A DNA stretch of 25,768 bases from JBEHWX01 sp048498995 (lineage in GTDB: Bacteria; Bacteroidota; Ignavibacteria; OLB7): positions 1 to 25,768 of the forward strand of contig JBEHWX010000086.1 in the NCBI GenBank assembly GCA_048498995.1, given 5' to 3'. Below are positions 9,301-15,639 of this stretch, one piece after another (position 1 is the first letter of the stretch; each line of letters opens with the position of its first letter). The notes under the pieces are model-generated. The model was not told the origin of the DNA. It worked only from the letters and a program-made list of their open reading frames with translations, and ran no database searches. The position numbers and the translations under genes were made by a program.

Positions 9301-9410
9301 ATTATTTCAAGGAGCGCGAGCTCTACAACGCCGTCCGCGAGCAGCTCGGAGCTTACGGATCGAAGGCCGACACGATCTTCGAGATCATCAAGAACCAGCG
9401 TGAATACTGA
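6342..9410 (+). CDS. hsdR: Type I restriction endonuclease/translocase subunit
   Basis: 1022-residue motor and nuclease subunit that cleaves unmethylated DNA after ATP-driven translocation. The N-terminal PD-(D/E)xK-type nuclease shows D136 (RPDVVLYVNG) and E150-x-K152 (GVLELK). The superfamily 2 helicase part has Walker A TQGSGKT (274-280), motif II VDECH (384-388), motif III GFTGTPL, motif V TGFDAP and motif VI QAICRVNR. A C-terminal helical part follows. The length is within the usual range. Start ATG at 6342 overlaps the hsdS stop (ATGA), so M, S and R are one translationally coupled operon. All key catalytic residues I can check are present, so restriction should be active. A 1093-residue minus-strand frame opposite is a shadow created by high GC codon bias. 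Confidence 0.96.
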   Translation: MSDIGQRERMTQNRVIELLRDQLGYAYLGNWIDRPGNSNVEQSLLRAWLAGRGISETLIDRVIGRLTKAAALGEGRTLYDANREVHELLRYGVKQKDAEGAQHDTVWLIDWEHPEANHVAVAEEVTVAGKHTKRPDVVLYVNGIALGVLELKRSIVSVSEGIRQNLDNQSRNFIPSFFTTMQLVMAGNDTEGLRYGTIETPERYYLTWKEEGIGNTLDEHLRCLCSKERLLEIIHDFIVFDKGIKKIPRHNQYFGVRAAREHVRRREGGIIWHTQGSGKTLTMVWLAKWIREHATDARVLLITDRTELDDQIEGVFLGVDEQIHRTTSGADLLATLNKTDKWLICSLVQKFGRTEDAAIKEFVAELERSMTAGFRAKGNLFVFVDECHRTQSGILHKAMKQILPNAMFIGFTGTPLLRKDKRLSIEVFGPYIHTYKFDEAVHDGVILDLRYEARDIDQSLSSPEKVDQWFEAKTRGLTDVARAQLKQRWGTMRKVLSSQSRLEKIAADIVFDMTLRDRLLSGRGNALLVTSSVYQACKLFELLNKETLQGKCAIITSYEPSASSIKGEETGEGQTEKLYKFAVYRNMLAQFFGDAEENVAGRVEEFEREVKKKFVKEPGQMKLLIVVDKLLTGFDAPPATYLYIDKQMRDHGLFQAICRVNRLDGDDKEYGCIIDYKDLFKSLKGAVHDYTSGALDGYDRDDVAGLLENRLVKGRERLEEMRELVKALCEPVPLPRDSNAYRHYFCAADTSDKDALKENEPRRVALYKAVGSLVRAYANLANDLPDVGYGADEIETIRAEVSFAENLREEVKLASGDYVDMKVFEPAMRHLLDTYIRAEDSQVVSAFDQQGLVELIVEKGLGAVAEKLPKGIRENPEAMAETIENNIRKLIIDEQPFNPRYFEKMSELLDALIRQRASDAVEYRAYLAMLAELAKKVTRPEETSNYPRSFDTPGKRALYDNLEQDEAVAARVDSAVRATKKDGWRGHYFKERELYNAVREQLGAYGSKADTIFEIIKNQREY

Positions 9411-10128
9411 GTCCCAGTACATCGAAGTTGCCGGTATCCGGGTGGAGGTGGTTCGCAAGGCGATCAGGAATCTTCATCTCGGCGTCTATCCCCCGGCCGG
9501 GCGTGTCCGCGTTGCCGCGCCCCACGGTCTCGGCGATGAGGCGGTGCGGATGGCCGTGATCTCCCGGCTCGGCTGGATTCGGCGTCAACAGCATCGCTTC
9601 GACGAACAGCCCCGTCAATCGCGTCGAGAAATGGTCGGCGGTGAAAGTCACTATGTCTGGGGGCATCGCTATCGTCTTCGCGTGATCGAGGAATCGTCGG
9701 CGCCGAAGGTCCGGCTTATCGGCAAGCGCTTCATCGAGCTGCGCGTGCGCCCTGGAAGCGGCCCCTCCACCCGCGAGACCGTGCTCAATGCCTGGTACCG
9801 CTCCGAGTTGAGAACGATGCTCCCCGACCTCATTGCCAAGTGGGAGCCCATCGTCGGCGTGGACGTACGGGAGTGGGGCGTAAAGCGGATGAAAACGAAG
9901 TGGGGAACATGCAACATCGCCGCCGGTAGGATCTGGATCAACCTGGAACTGGCGAAGAAGTCGCCGATGTGCCTGGAGTATGTTCTCGTGCACGAGATGG
10001 TGCATTTGCTTGAGCGGCATCACACCAACCACTTTCGCGAGTTGATGGACCGATTCATGCCGCGTTGGCGCTACTTCCGCGAGGAACTGAATCGGGAGCC
10101 GCTGGCGCACGAGGAATGGGGCTATTGA
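9400..10128 (+). CDS. YgjP-type zinc metallopeptidase (DUF45, M48-like)
   Basis: 242-residue protein with the YgjP/DUF45 signature: WGTC near the middle, then the zinc motif H198-E-M-V-H202 and a downstream H207-H-T-N-H211-F supplying the third ligand. Such proteins are predicted metallopeptidases with a SprT/wss-like minigluzincin fold; substrates are largely unknown. They are frequently the last gene of type I restriction operons, as here. The GTG at 9400 is chosen because it begins just before the conserved N-terminal strand and overlaps the hsdR stop by 11 bases. An upstream ATG at 9271 would extend 43 low-complexity, Ser/Arg-rich residues into hsdR coding sequence and is rejected. It is probably cotranscribed and translationally coupled with hsdR. 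Confidence 0.9.
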   Translation: MNTESQYIEVAGIRVEVVRKAIRNLHLGVYPPAGRVRVAAPHGLGDEAVRMAVISRLGWIRRQQHRFDEQPRQSRREMVGGESHYVWGHRYRLRVIEESSAPKVRLIGKRFIELRVRPGSGPSTRETVLNAWYRSELRTMLPDLIAKWEPIVGVDVREWGVKRMKTKWGTCNIAAGRIWINLELAKKSPMCLEYVLVHEMVHLLERHHTNHFRELMDRFMPRWRYFREELNREPLAHEEWGY

Positions 10129-10442
10129 ACTTCCTTGCAACGTATCGGCAACGGAGGCCGTGACCGAGTTGATTATCCGCCTTCATGATGGCAAGATCCT
10201 GCAACCGCATATGCGCTGGAGGTCCTGCCGGCCTTGAGGAAGCTCGCCACCGATACTCGGAAGTGTGTCCCACCCCATAGGTTCTTCCACCAGGCTCTCC
10301 GCCAGATGTTGTATTATACTATTGTACGGTGCAGCATCTGGGCTCTATCTTCGCCCTCCAATGACCACACCCCGCCGGCCGTGAAGCATAGGCGGCCGCG
10401 GGATCATATACCGGCACATCCACTCACCAGAAGGGGTTCCCC
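10129..10442. other. Intergenic region before the exported-protein cluster
   Basis: 314 bases with no supported gene. The right half is locally AT-rich (GTTGTATTATACTATTGTA around 10308-10326) against a GC-rich background, suggesting a promoter for the downstream lipoprotein. No clear terminator follows the metallopeptidase gene. Confidence 0.5.
10312..10320 (+). promoter_or_regulatory. Candidate -10 region (TATTATACT)
   Basis: AT-rich TATTATACT containing TATACT, about 120 bases upstream of the first exported-protein gene. No good -35 hexamer lies 16-18 bases upstream (only loose TTC-rich sequence near 10282), so this is tentative. Confidence 0.25.
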
Positions 10443-11042
10443 ATGCGGTATTGGAGTCAGTACATGGAGAACGTTGGCCGATGCCCGCACCCTTGGCCGA
10501 GATGCCATCTTGGTGTTGCGGCGGTCGCTTTGGGCGCATTGCTATTACTTCCTGCCTGTACCGGCGCCGGGAAGATGCACAGATCGGACTCGACGCCGAG
10601 CGCGCGGGAGTACTATGCATACGCATACCACGCGATCCTGGCGGACTCTCACGGAAGGTCCGAGTTCGGCTCGGCATTCGCCGGTGACTCGATCTCCGTG
10701 AATGATTCGCTCGAGTGCCTCGAAGTCGATCTGAGATTGAGCGACGACCTGGCGAGTTATGGGCCCTCCTGGGATAGCGTGCCTTCACTGACAGTGCCTT
10801 GCAGGGGGCAAAAGCGTCCCGAATTCACGGAGCTTGGTTCTCCGGCCTCGTCGAGCCTTCACCTCCAGTTATATCAGATCGACAGTGTTCTGAATCCCGA
10901 CAAGCGCATTGTGTGCAGTGCGTTGTACGGGCCGGCCACCCTGAACAACGAAGGCCAGGGGGAGGCTCTCGGGTGCTTCGTGATCATGGATGTGCATGGC
11001 ATCGTCGAAAAGGTGGTTTATTCCATCGTGCATTATGATTGA
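10443..11042 (+). CDS. Small lipoprotein, cluster family member 1
   Basis: 199-residue predicted lipoprotein. A hydrophobic stretch (about 23-37) ends in lipobox LLPAC with C39. The mature part begins with a Ser-rich linker, then AREYYAYAYHAILAD. Start: ATG 10443 has AGAAGGGG six bases upstream; in-frame ATG 10464 gives a shorter, more typical signal peptide and is also possible. I do not recognise a named domain. The mature part shares a pattern with the genes at 11061, 12695 and 13402: an N-terminal Tyr/Ala helix, a central Pro-Cys (VPCRG), a strand, and a final strand-turn-strand ending FVIMDVHGIVEKV. These look like divergent paralogs. The gene opens a run of five exported proteins on the same strand. 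Confidence 0.75.
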   Translation: MRYWSQYMENVGRCPHPWPRCHLGVAAVALGALLLLPACTGAGKMHRSDSTPSAREYYAYAYHAILADSHGRSEFGSAFAGDSISVNDSLECLEVDLRLSDDLASYGPSWDSVPSLTVPCRGQKRPEFTELGSPASSSLHLQLYQIDSVLNPDKRIVCSALYGPATLNNEGQGEALGCFVIMDVHGIVEKVVYSIVHYD

Positions 11043-11060
11043 TTTCACGGATGCGCCAAG

Positions 11061-11663
11061 ATGAATCGGCGTATAGGTTTTCGCTGGGGCTGTCGGCGGA
11101 TCTGGCTCGTCGCGTCAGCGGTGATGTGTTCCTGCTGTGTGGCCTCGTGTGGTCCGCCTGCTCTCCGCGGCGGCCCACGTGCCGATTCCACCTTCCTCGA
11201 TCCCTACGAGGCATCACTGAACTACCTGTTTCACAAGCGATTGCTGCCTGAGGCGGCCCTCGGCCACGACCTGCCGAATGTTCTCGTGCTGGATCGGTTG
11301 ACATGCATCCCGCTCGATGCTCGTGATCTGAATGCGAGGGGCGAGGTGGATTCGCTGGCGCGTGCCGATGGTTACATTCTGAGCCCGTCGCGAATGCCCG
11401 CTATTCCCTGCTCGGAGCGTCCCGAACCGCGCATGACAGCGCTCTCGACAACGAACAGCAAACGCGTAATGGTCTTATTCGCAAACATCGATAGCACGAC
11501 GTTCTCACCGCTTCGGCTGGTGTTCAGCGTTGTCTACGACAATAGATGGATGAGGGACGACTACAATGGACAGGACGACGCGGACTACTATTCGTTTACA
11601 ACGGTTCATGATCCCCAAGGCGTGGTCCTGGGACATTTCGGCGGTCTGATGGACGCTCGATAG
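11061..11663 (+). CDS. Small lipoprotein, cluster family member 2
   Basis: 200-residue predicted lipoprotein. An Arg-rich start (MNRRIGFRWGCRR) and a hydrophobic core end in lipobox VASC with C30; several extra cysteines (23, 25, 26) sit in the signal region. The mature part shares the family pattern: DPYEASLNYLF at the start, AIPCSERPEPRMTALSTTNS in the middle, LVFSVVYDN, then FTTVHDPQGVVLG near the end. It lies 18 bases after gene 1, so the two are probably in one operon, although no strong Shine-Dalgarno precedes the ATG. There is no recognised catalytic motif. The function is unknown; anchoring in an outer or inner membrane is inferred from the lipobox only. Confidence 0.75.
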   Translation: MNRRIGFRWGCRRIWLVASAVMCSCCVASCGPPALRGGPRADSTFLDPYEASLNYLFHKRLLPEAALGHDLPNVLVLDRLTCIPLDARDLNARGEVDSLARADGYILSPSRMPAIPCSERPEPRMTALSTTNSKRVMVLFANIDSTTFSPLRLVFSVVYDNRWMRDDYNGQDDADYYSFTTVHDPQGVVLGHFGGLMDAR

Positions 11664-11727
11664 TGTTCGATAGAACCTCGATATCTTCTTTTGAGGTGTG
11701 CCAACCGTGATTTCTGAAGGAGATTGC

Positions 11728-12657
11728 ATGAACCGGTGGAAACATCATGACCATTGGCTTCTCCGTGAGTACTGCCTTATCCTGGTTTTCCTATTCTCCT
11801 TTGTGTCTCTTTATGCCCAGGAGGAACTCAAGACCTGGAAGAGTGAAGGATTGCGGGGGCGGGTGAGACGTGTCACAACCTATTCGTTGCAATGGCCTGA
11901 CACGCGACAGGAATCGGAGTGGCGCGGGTTGACCTTTGCCACTCGTGTCGATTATGATTCGCTGGGGCGGGGCATAGCGTACGCAGCTTCAAATCCCGAG
12001 GAAGCTGATGCGTATCAAACCTATCGATACGACTCCCTTGGCCGCCTGTCGGTCGTTACCGAGCATCTGGTGAAGATCGAGGGAGATAGTATTGTTCGTT
12101 TGGATCCGCGGAGCCTCAATATTGATGATCTGCCTGATTCCGCAAGCTCCGATTATCGCTATGTGCTTGATGCGGCTGGACGGATCATCGAGAGGAGCTT
12201 TATTGCCGAGGGCGACTCCACGGTGGTTCATAGAGCACGATTCTACTTCGACAGTGCAGGCAGGCCCATTGCCGACTCCACGACACGAGGAATCGGTACA
12301 GGGTTCGTCATGTATGACTACTCGGGCGGAATTCTGCGCAGACGCGATGAGTATATCGTGATCCTCAGTAATCCCCCCATGCTTACCGGGACGGATGAAT
12401 ATGATTCATCCGGGACGCTCATCCGTCACACGTGGTATGGCTGCTGCGAGTCCCCATGGTATCGAACGACAAGCTTCGTCGATGGCCGGGCATCGACAGT
12501 GATTGAGCAGACCGGACCTTACCACAAGGAGGGGTACTACGATTATGAGGATGACGAGCAGGGAAATTGGGTTCGTCAACGCTATTGGCAGCGTGACCTC
12601 GGAGCCAAGGAATGGTCGCTGTTCAGCGAGCAGCGCCGGTCCATTGTGTACTGGTAA
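11728..12657 (+). CDS. Secreted YD/RHS-repeat protein
   Basis: 309-residue exported protein. A signal peptide of about 30 residues (LILVFLFSFVSLYAQ) is followed by several degenerate YD repeats of the RHS type: VDYDSLGRG, YRYDSLGRL, YVLDAAGRI, FYFDSAGRP and DEYDSSGTL. RHS/YD repeats form beta-rich shells in large toxins, but this is a short stand-alone version with no toxin tip or nuclease domain, as seen for many small secreted proteins of unknown role. Start ATG 11728 is supported by AAGGAG at 11717-11722, five bases upstream; the alternative GTG at 11698 has no signal-peptide logic. GC is lower than in the flanks. It interrupts the run of paralogous small exported proteins and is probably cotranscribed with them. 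Confidence 0.8.
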   Translation: MNRWKHHDHWLLREYCLILVFLFSFVSLYAQEELKTWKSEGLRGRVRRVTTYSLQWPDTRQESEWRGLTFATRVDYDSLGRGIAYAASNPEEADAYQTYRYDSLGRLSVVTEHLVKIEGDSIVRLDPRSLNIDDLPDSASSDYRYVLDAAGRIIERSFIAEGDSTVVHRARFYFDSAGRPIADSTTRGIGTGFVMYDYSGGILRRRDEYIVILSNPPMLTGTDEYDSSGTLIRHTWYGCCESPWYRTTSFVDGRASTVIEQTGPYHKEGYYDYEDDEQGNWVRQRYWQRDLGAKEWSLFSEQRRSIVYW

Positions 12658-12694
12658 GAGAAAATGCGCAAAGGTAGAGATCAATAGGTTGCAG

Positions 12695-13279
12695 ATGTCG
12701 ATACCATCGACGACGATATGCAGCCGGCACCGGGGCAATGTCCTGCTTGCCTGTGCTCTGATCGGGTGGGTCTGGCTCACGATGGTCGGTCTTGCTCAGA
12801 CGTCCGGCGGCGCCTATGCCGCCGCGCTCGATCAGGTTCTGAACGACAGGAATGTCCGCTTCCTTTGGGGAAGGCTGGATATTCGGCCTTCCGTCAGGGT
12901 ATGGGAGGCCGCCGTGTATCTCGGCCTTGATGGCGGCGATCCGCCAGGGGCCAGTGAGCTGAGGGATTCGCTGCTGAAGGAAACCAGTCGTGCCGCGCGT
13001 CTCTCGTTCGACTGTAGATCGGCGGTCGCTACGCGCCTGCCGGGATCAGGGCTTTCGGGGCTTTCCACCGATACGTCCAGCCAACTTACCGTCATCTTTT
13101 CATCTCCGATCTGCGGGTATATCCCATCGCATGTGGTGTTCGCGGCGGAGATCGTTCGCGCCAATCCTGGGCAGTCGCTTCGATCCTTGCTGGAAGCGGC
13201 CGATGCCGTCGTCTGTACCTTCGTGATGGATGGAGAAGGGAATGTCCGCCTCATCGCGAGCGAGGAGGTGCGGCAATGA
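12695..13279 (+). CDS. Small exported protein, cluster family member 3
   Basis: 194-residue predicted exported protein. A hydrophobic segment (about residues 15-32) serves as signal peptide or membrane anchor, followed by SGGAYAAALDQVLND. The family pattern is clear: Tyr/Ala-rich first helix with ALDxVLxD (compare ALDVIVSD in member 4), a central Cys followed by Arg (FDCRS), GLSTDTSSQLTVIF, VVFAAEIV, and CTFVMDGEGNVRLI at the end. The ATG at 12695 is chosen because the open frame upstream (from 12503) overlaps the YD-repeat gene and lacks signal features. The ribosome binding site is weak. The stop overlaps an ATG at 13276 that opens the next frame. The function is unknown. Confidence 0.7.
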   Translation: MSIPSTTICSRHRGNVLLACALIGWVWLTMVGLAQTSGGAYAAALDQVLNDRNVRFLWGRLDIRPSVRVWEAAVYLGLDGGDPPGASELRDSLLKETSRAARLSFDCRSAVATRLPGSGLSGLSTDTSSQLTVIFSSPICGYIPSHVVFAAEIVRANPGQSLRSLLEAADAVVCTFVMDGEGNVRLIASEEVRQ

Positions 13280-13401
13280 GGGGGGAAGCTCTCGAGCCTG
13301 ATCGAGCATCAATGGCGCACGCTGAAGAAGTGCGGAGGCCGCGTGCCATCGAGACATATTCTCCGCTTGCCCGTGCCCTTTCAATGTCTGGAGGAACTTT
13401 C

Positions 13402-13950
13402 ATGAACCCGTGGCGGCGTTGCGGCAGTTGTCTCTCCCTGATGCTGGTGTGTGGAGTCTGGGGATCGCATGTGCGGCCAATCATTCCGGAATGCTCCTGG
13501 GAGTCCTATTTCTACAAGGCCGCCCTCGACGTAATTGTGTCGGATAGCGCCAATATCCGCGAGTACTATGTCGATGGGACGCGCCTGGACGTCGTGGTGC
13601 GCGACACCGCCATCCTGCTCGATGTGGATTACCTGGAGGACTTCGACCTTCCGCCGGCCGGCTGCGATCCGCGGGGAGAGGGGAGCGCTCCGGTGCCGTG
13701 CGATCGATATGATCACACGGGACTGAGCACGTTCTCAACGTCCAAGACTCCCGATTTCAGGATACAGTTCGGCCGTATCCAGCGGTCGGGGAAAGGAGGC
13801 TATCTGCTGGCGGCCACCCTCGCTCCCATCGCTGATGGACATATGCTGCCGGGAGGAAACCGTGACCCCTACGATGGCGTTCTGTACGCTTTCTGCCTCG
13901 ACGGAGGAGCGAAGATCATGAAGTACAAACGCCTTCATCCCCAAGGATGA
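13402..13950 (+). CDS. Small exported protein, cluster family member 4
   Basis: 182-residue predicted exported protein. The signal peptide is short (CLSLMLVCGVWG), followed by ESYFYKAALDVIVSD, which matches the start of the mature region in the preceding paralog. Other shared blocks are VPCDRYDHTGLSTFSTSKT, LLAATLAP and YAFCLDGGAKIMKY. ATG 13402 is chosen because GGAGGA at 13390-13395 is correctly spaced and the signal peptide follows at once. An in-frame ATG at 13276 overlaps the upstream stop (ATGA) and would add 42 residues before the signal peptide; it may reflect coupling but is a less likely start. It is the last gene of the exported cluster. No known domain is recognised. Confidence 0.75.
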   Translation: MNPWRRCGSCLSLMLVCGVWGSHVRPIIPECSWESYFYKAALDVIVSDSANIREYYVDGTRLDVVVRDTAILLDVDYLEDFDLPPAGCDPRGEGSAPVPCDRYDHTGLSTFSTSKTPDFRIQFGRIQRSGKGGYLLAATLAPIADGHMLPGGNRDPYDGVLYAFCLDGGAKIMKYKRLHPQG

Positions 13951-14086
13951 AGATGATGTTATGAGCGGCCCGCGTGGTGCTCCGCGATCTTCCTGAGGTT
14001 CGTTCTCCATTGCTTCCGCTCATTCCTTCCCATCCTCCCACGCTTGCACCTCATCCCTCCGGCTCCTATCTTCGCCACCCCAATTA

Positions 14087-15271
14087 ATGGGGTGTCGATT
14101 GATCGCCTGTCTCCACATCCCGGAGTACCCCCTCTGGGTCTGTCGTCAGATCCATCCGGGACGGCCGGATCTGGCGCTTCACGACGGGACGCGTGTCCTG
14201 GCCGCGAGCGCCGTGCTCGGCCGGGCCGGGCTCAGGCCGGGCGAAAGCCTTGACCGGGCGAGGATCCTCTTTCCGGAGGCCTCGTTCCACGAGCGTGATA
14301 TCGGCATCGAGGAGGCGATGTGGGAGGATCTCCTCCATCTCTTCCAGGACCTCTCGCCGAGGCTCCTGCCGCTCCGATCAGGGACGGTGCTGCTGGAGCC
14401 GTGGGATCGTGCCGGGCTCGGCCAGATGGCCCGCTCGCTGCCGGCGCGCGTCGGGATGGCCCGTCGGCGCTTCCTGGCGGAGCTGGCCGCGCTGCTGGCC
14501 CCCGACCGGGGCGTCTCCGAGGTCTCCCCGGAGCTCGTCGGCCGGCTCTACGACCGGAGTCCGGTCGGCATCCTGCGGGAGCTCGGGTTCGAGGAGGAGA
14601 TGGTCGAGCGCTTCCGTCTCTTCGGGCTCACGTCGCTCGGCCGGCTCCATGCGCTCACGCGTCGCCATCTGGAGGCGCAGTTCGGCCGGGAAGGGAAGCG
14701 GCTCTTCGAGCTGCTGCATCCGACGGGGGATGACCCGCCGGTGCCTGAATACACACCACCGCCATCGATCGTGGCTTCCCACGATTGCGACTATCCCATT
14801 GCCGAGCCGGGAGATCTCTTCCCGCTGCTCGACCTGCTCGTGGCCGAGCTGGCCGCGCGCCTGGCCGATCGCCGCGCGCGGCTCCTGACCCTCCGCCTGA
14901 CCGTCCGCGGTCCGGAAGGGGGCGTGCGCGTGGCGCGCCATCCGCTGAAGGAGCCGACCTCGCGCCGGGCGGCGCTCTTCGCGGCCGCCGAACGGCTCCT
15001 TCGGCCGCTGCTCGGCCCCGGCGTCGAGATCGAGCGGCTGGCCGTCGAGCTGCGGGGGCTCCTGGAGCCGGCACGGGAGCAGGGTGCCCTCTTCGCCGAG
15101 CGTCCCGAGCTGCTCGACACGCTGCGCACCCTCCATCTCCGGTTCCCCGGCACGGTGCTCCGCGCCGTGATCGAGGATCCGGATCCGGTCCGCCCGGAGG
15201 AGGGGATACGTTACGAGCCCTTCCCGGCCGAGCCTCCGCCTCCGGCCGGACGCGGGCGCCGACGGCGCTGA
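14087..15271 (+). CDS. imuB: ImuB-like non-catalytic Y-family polymerase
   Basis: 394-residue ImuB-type protein, an inactive Y-family polymerase that acts as a hub linking the translesion polymerase DnaE2 to the sliding clamp. The N-terminal strand (RLIACLHIPEYPLWV) lies where an active Y-family enzyme carries its first catalytic Asp, and the second acidic pair is replaced by PLRSGTVLLEP, so the metal-binding acids appear lost, as expected for ImuB. A helix-hairpin-like segment (GLTSLGRLHALTRRHLEAQF) and a little-finger-like region follow. Near the C-terminus, Q332-G-A-L-F336 sits where ImuB proteins carry their beta-clamp-binding motif. At 394 residues it is shorter than many ImuB proteins (about 500). 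It starts with ATG 14087 without a good Shine-Dalgarno; in-frame TTG 14099 is an alternative. No SOS box is evident upstream. Confidence 0.85.
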   Translation: MGCRLIACLHIPEYPLWVCRQIHPGRPDLALHDGTRVLAASAVLGRAGLRPGESLDRARILFPEASFHERDIGIEEAMWEDLLHLFQDLSPRLLPLRSGTVLLEPWDRAGLGQMARSLPARVGMARRRFLAELAALLAPDRGVSEVSPELVGRLYDRSPVGILRELGFEEEMVERFRLFGLTSLGRLHALTRRHLEAQFGREGKRLFELLHPTGDDPPVPEYTPPPSIVASHDCDYPIAEPGDLFPLLDLLVAELAARLADRRARLLTLRLTVRGPEGGVRVARHPLKEPTSRRAALFAAAERLLRPLLGPGVEIERLAVELRGLLEPAREQGALFAERPELLDTLRTLHLRFPGTVLRAVIEDPDPVRPEEGIRYEPFPAEPPPPAGRGRRRR

Positions 15272-15401
15272 AGCCGTGGCACGCCGAAGCGACGGCGTGG
15301 CGGCAACGGCATGTGAGCAATGAGGCGGAGCAAGGGGAGCCAACGGAGATGATGATTGTACCGATAAGGAGCCACCGAGATGAACGCAAGGGGAGGAAGC
15401 C

Positions 15402-15635
15402 ATGAAGCGCTACGATGAGCCGGTGCACGTGGAGCTGGCCGGACGGCGTCCGGCGCGGATCCACCGGCGAGGGGTGATCTTCCGCGTCCAGGAGATCATC
15501 GACTGGTGGGTGGTGCAGGGGCGGTGGTGGAGCGCCGAGGAGCGGCGGGTTCACTTCCGACTCTTGACCGATCGCGGCATGATGGAGCTCTACCGCCGCG
15601 GCGATTCCTGGACGCTGTACCGTCTGTTCGACTGA
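15402..15635 (+). CDS. DUF6504-like small protein between imuB and dnaE2
   Basis: 77-residue protein starting MKRYDEPVHVELAGRRPARI and rich in Trp and Arg (IIDWWVV, GRWWSAEE), ending in a short strand LYRRGDSWTLYRLFD. Spacing of the Tyr-Asp-Glu-Pro start, the RRG..FRV strand, the WWV helix and the terminal ELYR...W.L.R..D resembles DUF6504, a small family commonly located next to imuB and dnaE2 in actinobacteria. That assignment is from memory of the family pattern. Start ATG 15402 has GGGAGGAAG just upstream, and the stop is four bases before dnaE2, so it is cotranscribed and probably coupled with the polymerase. Its biochemical role is unknown; position suggests an accessory of the mutasome. 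Confidence 0.75.
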   Translation: MKRYDEPVHVELAGRRPARIHRRGVIFRVQEIIDWWVVQGRWWSAEERRVHFRLLTDRGMMELYRRGDSWTLYRLFD

Positions 15636-15639
15636 GCGG

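Noticed and set aside
6177..9458. 1093-codon open frame on the minus strand opposite hsdR
   Set aside because: Antisense shadow of hsdR; Leu/Asp/Val/Arg-rich composition without motifs.
2500..10440. Restriction island bounded by attachment-site repeats
   Set aside because: I found no matching direct repeats at the two ends, no integrase and no tRNA gene, so island boundaries cannot be defined.
14020..14086. LexA/SOS box upstream of imuB
   Set aside because: No GAAC...GTTC or CTG...CAG palindrome of suitable spacing is visible before the start, so SOS control cannot be claimed.
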